A stretch of 64,000 nucleotides of DNA from Defluviicoccus sp. bin129 (lineage in GTDB: Bacteria > Pseudomonadota > Alphaproteobacteria > MPNO01): NCBI GenBank assembly GCA_002239065.1, contig MPNO01000013.1, positions 1-64,000 of the forward strand. Reading direction: 5' to 3'. Below are positions 58,976 through 64,000 of this stretch, in pieces. A model generated the notes under the pieces. The model was given only the letters and a program-made list of their open reading frames with translations. It made no database searches and had not been told where the DNA came from. Position 1 is the first letter of the stretch. Each line of letters starts with the position of its first letter. A program made the position numbers and the translations under genes.

Positions 58976-60037
58976 CTAGTCCTCGTCCCAGTGGCGCGCG
59001 ATCCGGACGCCGCGGTCCCGCAGCTCGTCCATATAGGCGGTCATCAGCGCGGTGCCGGGAAGCCCGCGCTCGTCCAGGCGGTCCGCCCATTCCTGGGCGA
59101 TATCGGGCATCAGCGAGGCCCATTTCTCGCGCTCGGACCGGGACAGCGTCAATTCGGCGACGCCCTTGCTCTTCATGGCGCCGAAGAAGCGGGACCGCTT
59201 CAGGAGGTCCACCGCGGTCTGGTACCGGCTCCACTTGCCGGCTTCCTCGCGGATGATCCGCCGGGCATGGGCGGGGATCTTGTTCCAGACGTCGCCGTTG
59301 AAGGTGATGGCGGATGTCAGCGTGGGTCCGAAATCGACCCGGGTGAAAAAGCGCGCCGCCGCGTAGGTCTTGTGGACGTAGCTCGGGATGATCCCGATCG
59401 TATAGCCCTCGTACACGCCTTCCTTGATGTCGGCGCGGGACCGGCTCACCGCCGCGTTGACCGGGATCGCGCCGGTGCCGCGCAGCCACAGCGCGAAGCT
59501 GCCGCTCGCGCCGAGCTTGCGGTTCCTGAGGTCGGTGACCCGGGTCACCGGGAACCTGGTGAAGAGCTGCATCGAGTCGCTCGCGCCGCTGGCGATGAAC
59601 ACCTGGTTGTGGCGCTCATAGGCCTGGTTGAGTTCGGGAACCTGGCTTCGCAGCTTGGCGTCCACCTCCACGATCTGCACCCGGGTAACGTCGGTGAAGG
59701 GCATGTGAACGGCATAGGCCTCGAGCGGCAGGTTGGCGGGCTCGAGGTCCTTGAGGATCAGCCCCGCGCCGCCGATGCCCTGTGCCACGGCTTCGAAGAT
59801 CTCGTCGGACCTCGCCAGCTTCCCCGCATAGGCGTGGGTCCATCTGATCCTGAAACCCTTGCCGCTCTGCTCGAGGCGGCTGTCGATGGCGGGCACGACG
59901 TTTCGCTTGAAGGTGCCGACGAAGGTCGCCGTCTCGGACGGCGTTGCGGCCACCGTAATCCTCAGGGTCTTCGCATGGGCCGCCGCCGCCAGGACGACGC
60001 CGATAGCGACCAGCGGGGCGAGCGAACGGTTGAACAC
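58976..60037 (-). CDS. TRAP transporter substrate-binding protein (DctP family), copy 2 of tandem pair
   Basis: 353 residues from a GTG preceded by AGGAAGGA; signal peptide MFNRSLAPLVAIGVVLAAAAHA. It shares long blocks with its neighbour (TVAATPS.TATFVGTFK, PLEAYAVHMPF, LFT.FPVTRV.DLRNRKLG.SG.FA.WLRGTGA, RVDFGPT.TS.ITFN, MPDIAQEWA.RLD.RG). Both probably deliver ligands to the single fused permease. Divergence is substantial, so the duplication is old and ligand range may differ. Confidence 0.92.
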   Translation of the reverse strand: MFNRSLAPLVAIGVVLAAAAHAKTLRITVAATPSETATFVGTFKRNVVPAIDSRLEQSGKGFRIRWTHAYAGKLARSDEIFEAVAQGIGGAGLILKDLEPANLPLEAYAVHMPFTDVTRVQIVEVDAKLRSQVPELNQAYERHNQVFIASGASDSMQLFTRFPVTRVTDLRNRKLGASGSFALWLRGTGAIPVNAAVSRSRADIKEGVYEGYTIGIIPSYVHKTYAAARFFTRVDFGPTLTSAITFNGDVWNKIPAHARRIIREEAGKWSRYQTAVDLLKRSRFFGAMKSKGVAELTLSRSEREKWASLMPDIAQEWADRLDERGLPGTALMTAYMDELRDRGVRIARHWDED

Positions 60038-60183
60038 GGAGCGTCCTTCCTCATCTGCGGACGGTTCCCTGCCACACTAGACCACGGAAACGCACCTGTC
60101 GATTGTATTTACGCCCAACACACAATCCTGAGTTGCTGCGCGCGAGTCTCACCCGTCATGCCGATCGAACGGACGGAACGCTA

Positions 60184-61012
60184 GCAGTCTGTCGGACTTA
60201 GGGTCATCGATCGATGTTCGGTTGTCTGCCGCGCCCGGTTGTGGCGTGCGGCGGAGTTGGCGACGTTGTCCGGCCGTTGGAGCTTGTCGCCGGGTTCGCG
60301 GGCGGTTTGCGGCATCGGCGGCGTTCTCCGGTCACGGCATGCGCCCCGGAGGCGCCTCACGCGGGCAGGCTCAGCTTGTGCAGCCGCTTGCAGTTGTATG
60401 CGAGCGCCACCAGGTCCCACTCGCCGGTCACCTTGTCGAGGCCGCGCAGCGAGAACCCGGTGAAGCCGAGCACCGCCTTGACGATGCCGAACACCGGCTC
60501 GACGGTCTGGCGGCGCAGCTTGTACAGAACTCGGCTCTCATCGCTTGCCAGCTTCCCGGCCAGCGCCTTCAACCAGTCGGCCTTGAGCTCCCTCGGCGCC
60601 GCCGGCCTGGCCGGGGGGAAGTCATGGCGCCGGCGGCGGCCTTCCGCCGCGGTCGACACCAGGACCTCGATGCCGCTCGCCTCGAGCGCCGCCACCTCCG
60701 CCCCGTTGGCATAGCCGTTATCCGCCAGCACCGTCTCCGGCCGGCCCAGCGCCGCCGGGATCGCCGCGACGTCCGCCACCAGCTCGTTGCGGTCGCTGGC
60801 GCATTGGCTGACCCGGGCGCTCAGGATCAGCTGGCTGCCGTCCGCATCCACCGCCGCCTGCGCGTTGTAGGCATGGCGGTACTCGTGGTGCTTGCTCTTG
60901 CGCATCAGCCGGCTGTCCGGGTCGCACAGATTGCTCTGCTCGCTCGGGCCCGGCGTCTCGTCCGGCGGCTTCGGATGCTTGCCCCTGGCCCGGCCCGGGC
61001 GCTTCGGCGACG
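60184..61012 (-). mobile_element. Truncated IS1182-like insertion sequence
   Basis: The left end carries GCAGTCTGTCGGACTTA (60184-60200), a likely terminal inverted repeat; no complementary copy is found at the other side, where the transposase 5' part and terminus are missing and a Fic-like fragment begins. About 160 bases of non-coding IS DNA lie between the end and the transposase stop. Right boundary approximate. Confidence 0.6.
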
Positions 61013-61034
61013 TGGTCAAAGCGGATATCGCCAA
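60357..61034 (-). pseudogene. IS1182-family transposase, N-terminally truncated
   Basis: About 215 residues of the C-terminal DDE part: DPDSRLMRKSKHHEYRHAYNAQAAVDADGSQLILSARVS, VLADNGYANGAEV (second Asp), and RRQTVEPVFGIVKAVLGFTGFSLRGLDKV with the catalytic Glu, ending WDLVALAYNCKRLHKLSLP. IS1182 transposases are about 450 residues, so the N-terminal half is gone. It cannot transpose by itself. The first few residues read across the junction with the Fic-like fragment. Confidence 0.85.
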
Positions 61035-61161
61035 CCGCCAGACGGCCGCCGTCTACCTGAAAGCGCTGGCGGCCGAAGGACTCCTCGAGGAAATCAAGGC
61101 GGGGCGCCAGAACCTCTACATCAACCTGGCGCTCCTGGCGCACCTCGCCGAGCGCGAGTGA
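61009..61161 (+). pseudogene. Fic-like protein, C-terminal fragment
   Basis: The plus strand reads DVVKADIANRQTAAVYLKALAAEGLLEEIKAGRQNLYINLALLAHLAERE and stops at 61161. This winged-helix tail (S/NRQTA..YL..L...G.LE..K.GR.N.YIN) is what I recall at the C-terminus of many Fic/DOC-family AMP transferases. The catalytic HxFxDGNGR motif and everything upstream are missing, replaced by the IS remnant. It is a relic only. Confidence 0.55.
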
Positions 61162-61398
61162 CTATGCGCGAGGTGGCGGTGGCGTGACAGCGCCTGCATG
61201 CGGAAGAGTGAGGCGCACGAAAGGGATGGCGGCGGGGCACCGCCTCGAGATTAGCGGGTTGCGCTTACCCGCTCAGGCTGTGCCGCAGTCGGTATTCGCC
61301 CCGCCCTGAGTCGCAACGGGTCGGCCTTCCCTCCCAGGACGGCGTTCGCCGCGATTCGCGGTCGCCTGCCGCACGAGTCTGGCGAGGGTACCGATCCC

Positions 61399-62076
61399 TT
61401 AGGCGCTGTGACCTGGCCCTCCAGCGGTCGAGTCCCGCCGGCCCGGAACCGACGTCAATGCGGCGGCCTGTGAGTAGGTCGGCTTGGACGGGGGGGTTGC
61501 GGGCTCGCGCGCCGGCACCGCGTGATGGCGGTAGATGTCGCCGCCGATGAAGCGCCCGGTCAGCGAACCCTGGCGCGTCAGCCGGGCGCACAGCTCCACC
61601 ACGATCACGACCTCCCCCGCCGACATGTCGAAACCGGCTGGCAGTCCCGACTTTCCTTCGCCCGCCACGTACCGGGCGCAGCCGGAGGCAAGATTCGCGG
61701 TCACGGCCTGGTCGCCGAACCGGATCGAATCGTCCGACCACAGCATCGCGACGGGCTCCGGCGGATCGACCGAAGGCCGGCGGAACGCGGTGATCACATA
61801 GACCACGTCCGCCGGAACCTTGAGTTCGTTGACATAGAGGGATTCGCCGAGCTCCTTCAGGCCGTCGCCGTCGGTCTCGGCGTCGCGCGAGACATAGTCG
61901 GCCATGATACCGGCCAGCCGCGCGCTTGCCGTGTCCGCCCTGATGCGCGAATACAGGTCGAAGCACAACGCGGAAACCGAGAGGAGCACCACCGAGCCAA
62001 GGGCGAACTCGATCGCGACCCCGCCGCGCACATCGCAGGCGAAGGCCCTGATCTTCAAGAAGGCGACGCGCATCAT
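61399..62076 (-). CDS. TadE-like pilus assembly protein
   Basis: 225 residues from the ATG at 62076 (MMRVAFLKIRAFACDVRGG). After a short basic start comes VAIEFALGSVVLLSVSALCFDLYSRIRADTASARLAGIMADYVSRD: the TadE/TadG pattern with conserved Glu in the first turn of a single membrane helix, then a periplasmic domain. Such pseudopilins belong to Flp/Tad pilus loci. The upstream secretin supports the assignment. Its last 30 residues are low complexity. Confidence 0.78.
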   Translation of the reverse strand: MMRVAFLKIRAFACDVRGGVAIEFALGSVVLLSVSALCFDLYSRIRADTASARLAGIMADYVSRDAETDGDGLKELGESLYVNELKVPADVVYVITAFRRPSVDPPEPVAMLWSDDSIRFGDQAVTANLASGCARYVAGEGKSGLPAGFDMSAGEVVIVVELCARLTRQGSLTGRFIGGDIYRHHAVPAREPATPPSKPTYSQAAALTSVPGRRDSTAGGPGHSA

Positions 62077-62432
62077 GATGGGTCCCGTTCCTGTGGACAG
62101 GTGACGGTCGGGGGTGGCCGGAACCGTCCAACTCCTGCCCCGGCTCGTCGATCGATGGGGCAAGAGGCCGGAAAGGATAGCGGCGATCCCGGAATAGGCA
62201 AGCCGCCGCGGATTCCGGTGCCGCCGCGGATTCCGGCGTCCCCGGGGAGCGCGGTGTCCGAGCGCCTCGCTGCGGTGAGGTGCCGGGGGCCGCGTCCGCG
62301 GGGTGTGGCGTGCGGGACGCTCGGGCGGCGGTCGATTTCGGCCGAGACGAACGTCGAAGCTAGGCGGCGTCGTGCACCGCTGCGCCCGCACAGGGGCTCA
62401 CCGCTTCCAGGGCAGCGCGTGCGGAGGGGAGT
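62077..62432. other. Intergenic region between secretin and TadE-like genes
   Basis: 356 bases without a supported gene. It contains a perfect tandem duplication of 17-18 bases (GCCGCCGCGGATTCCGG at 62202-62219 and 62220-62237). An in-frame extension of the TadE-like gene through it is Arg/Pro-rich and not convincing. Confidence 0.5.
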
Positions 62433-63998
62433 TCAGAAGTGGTAGCCGCTGAACCTGGGTGGGGATGGGGCTTGGCCTTCGGCGGTCGACGAGCCCGGAC
62501 TTACCAGCCGCGCCGTAACGATCACGATCAGCTCGAGTTCTTCGGACCGGATCGAGCGCTGCCCGAACAGCGCTCCCAGCCCCGGTATGTCCTTGAGCCC
62601 GGGCACGCCGGCCTCCCGCGTGTTCGATGCATTGCGGAACAATCCCGCGATGACGATGGACTCCCCGTCGCCAACCTCGACCGTCGTCTCGGCGCGGCGG
62701 ACGTTGATCACCGGCACATTCACGCCGACCACCTGTACGGCCTGGTTCAGGGAAGGCTCCGATACCTCGGGCCTGACCTTCAGGACGATCCTGCCGGTAT
62801 CGATCACTGTCGGGACGAAGTCGAGCAGGATCCCGTATTTCTTGTACTCGAATACGATCACCCCGTCCTCGAACCCCGTCGGCAACGGGTACTCGCCGCC
62901 GGAAAAGAACGATGCGCCTTCGCCGGAGACCGCGGTGACGTTGGGCCGGGCGAGGACGTTGGCGAGTCCTGCCCTTGCGAGCGCGTCTATCATGCCCGCG
63001 ACCCGCGTGGTCCCCGTCGCCCGGCCGAAATACAGGCCCGGCGAGACCTCCCCGTCGATGGTGGCCCGCACGCCCCGGGAGACGGCGCCGTCCCCCGGCA
63101 GCAATCGCCCGATGCGGAAGCCGAGCAGATCCTCGCCGCGGATCCGGAACGCCTCCCAGTTGATCCCGATATCCTCGCTGACCGAGCGCTGGACCTCGGC
63201 GATCTGGACTTCCAGGTTGACCTGCTGGGAACCGGTCACCCGCAATTCGTTCTCCACCGGCGTGTCCTTGGGAAGCGCGCCCGCGGCGAGCCGGAGGGCA
63301 CGCTCCGACAGCGCGGCCGAGGCGACTTCGCCGGTCAGCGCGATGCCGCGCGCGGCGCGCCTTGCCTGCACCCCGCTCAGCTCGGGTTCCCGCGCAAGGA
63401 TGTCCCGAAGCGGCTCGATGTCGAGGACGACGGACAGGACCCAGTCGCGAACCCTTTCGTCCTCGCCGAGCACGGCGACGGTCGTGCGCCCGACGCGCTT
63501 GCCGATGATATAGAGCGCCTTGGGCGAGAGCAGCTGCACATCGGCGATGTCGGGCGCGGCGACCAGCACGCCGGTCGCCTCGCCGGTCAGCCGGAGCCGC
63601 CGGCTGTGTCCCAGGGTGAGGGTGAGCACGTTCGGCGCCTTCCGGCCCGAGGGCCGGGCGGCGGGTTGCCCGGGCTCGGACGCTGGCGGCAATCTCTCCG
63701 CCCGCGCCGGCTTGACGGGCGCGTCCTCCGCGACCGGCGCCGCCGCGCGGGCGGGCGCTTCGCCGAGCCGCATTAGCAGGCCGGAGGATGCCGGCGGGTC
63801 GTAGCGCTCCACGCGGATGGCGTCTTCCCCGGTCGGCGACAGCCGCAGGACGAGCGCCGACAGGGGGTTGCCCGCGCGCGCCCCGGCCAGCCCCCGCCTG
63901 CGCGATTCGTCGATCAGCCGGGACAGCGCCGGTCCGTCGCCGTCGCGCCAGAAGGACGGGTCGTGCCGGGCGTCGATCTCGGCCGCGCGGTCCGTCAT
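62433..63998 (-). CDS. Type II/III-family secretin (CpaC/RcpA-like), probably 5'-partial
   Basis: 521 residues visible. NVLTLTLGHSRRLRLTGEATGVLVAAPDIADVQLLSPKALYIIGKRVGRTTVAVLGED is the N-terminal CpaC domain, then a BON-like region, and the secretin domain with ANVLARPNVTAVSGEGASFFSGGEYPLP, VGDGESIVIAGLFRN and a C-terminal EELELIVIVTARLV. It forms the outer-membrane pore of a Flp/Tad pilus. There is no signal peptide in the first 100 residues, so the true start probably lies beyond the window edge, or the start at 63998 is downstream of it. Confidence 0.88.
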   Translation of the reverse strand: MTDRAAEIDARHDPSFWRDGDGPALSRLIDESRRRGLAGARAGNPLSALVLRLSPTGEDAIRVERYDPPASSGLLMRLGEAPARAAAPVAEDAPVKPARAERLPPASEPGQPAARPSGRKAPNVLTLTLGHSRRLRLTGEATGVLVAAPDIADVQLLSPKALYIIGKRVGRTTVAVLGEDERVRDWVLSVVLDIEPLRDILAREPELSGVQARRAARGIALTGEVASAALSERALRLAAGALPKDTPVENELRVTGSQQVNLEVQIAEVQRSVSEDIGINWEAFRIRGEDLLGFRIGRLLPGDGAVSRGVRATIDGEVSPGLYFGRATGTTRVAGMIDALARAGLANVLARPNVTAVSGEGASFFSGGEYPLPTGFEDGVIVFEYKKYGILLDFVPTVIDTGRIVLKVRPEVSEPSLNQAVQVVGVNVPVINVRRAETTVEVGDGESIVIAGLFRNASNTREAGVPGLKDIPGLGALFGQRSIRSEELELIVIVTARLVSPGSSTAEGQAPSPPRFSGYHF

Positions 63999-64000
63999 CC

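Noticed and set aside
61265..62131. 288-codon minus-strand frame overlapping the TadE-like gene
   Set aside because: Different frame of the same DNA with Arg/Gly-rich composition; the TadE-like frame has a proper membrane helix and start.

Overview
The window is high-GC DNA, dense with genes, from an alphaproteobacterium, most like the Rhodospirillales in the broad sense; I cannot name a genus. The evidence is the run folK-rpoZ-rsh-pdxJ-acpS-lepB-rnc-era-recO-parC, an RpoH sigma factor, a PhaR/phasin/class I PhaC storage set, a fused indolepyruvate ferredoxin oxidoreductase of the aerobic type, and three TRAP systems' worth of genes. The block dnaA-dnaN-recF-gyrB and two ParB-type parS sites indicate that part of the window lies near the chromosome origin, although no DnaA boxes are visible.

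Layout. 1-3600: accessory strip with a broken EVE-domain gene, three type II toxin-antitoxin loci in different states of decay (Phd/PIN toxin, RelB with a YafQ stub, Phd/PemK-like), and a D-2-hydroxyacid dehydrogenase. 3660-13000: SCO1-type copper chaperone, YcgN, indolepyruvate oxidoreductase, a bifunctional penicillin-binding protein, an ABC-F ATPase and an acetyltransferase. 12982-19473: gyrB, recF, dnaN, dnaA, all on the minus strand. 19890-21048: a close homologue of eukaryotic sterol C-24 methyltransferase, followed by two parS sites. 21066-25062: a minus-strand run of amidohydrolase, small unknown, Rieske ferredoxin, alpha/beta hydrolase, L-2-haloacid dehalogenase and MaoC hydratase. 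25093-28420: the polyhydroxyalkanoate locus (PhaC, phasin, divergent phaR) with three near-identical palindromes that are good PhaR operator candidates and a clear terminator. 28421-28942: intergenic palindrome and 42-bp tandem repeats. 28943-42355: conserved housekeeping block (dapA, smpB, UDG, NYN, folK to parC), interrupted by a truncated HEPN pair and containing a poly-C-damaged pdxJ. 42440-47291: a TRAP transporter whose large permease carries a long cytoplasmic coiled-coil tail. 47295-55726: bpt, a hotdog thioesterase, flavin reductase, threonine ammonia-lyase, penicillin/AHL acylase, hemB, rpoH and a MarR regulator with a cysteine-rich tail. 55736-60037: a second TRAP system with a fused QM permease and two tandem paralogous binding proteins. 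60184-61161: IS1182-like remnant abutting a Fic-like fragment. 61399-63998: a TadE-like protein and a CpaC/RcpA-type secretin of a Flp pilus locus that continues beyond the window.

The most unusual items are the eukaryote-like sterol methyltransferase beside dnaA, the TRAP permease with its added coiled-coil domain, the PhaR operator array, the Rieske/amidohydrolase operon with an unknown small partner, and the chain of decayed toxin-antitoxin and HEPN modules. All assignments are from reading the sequence and from memory of the families; no search was run.
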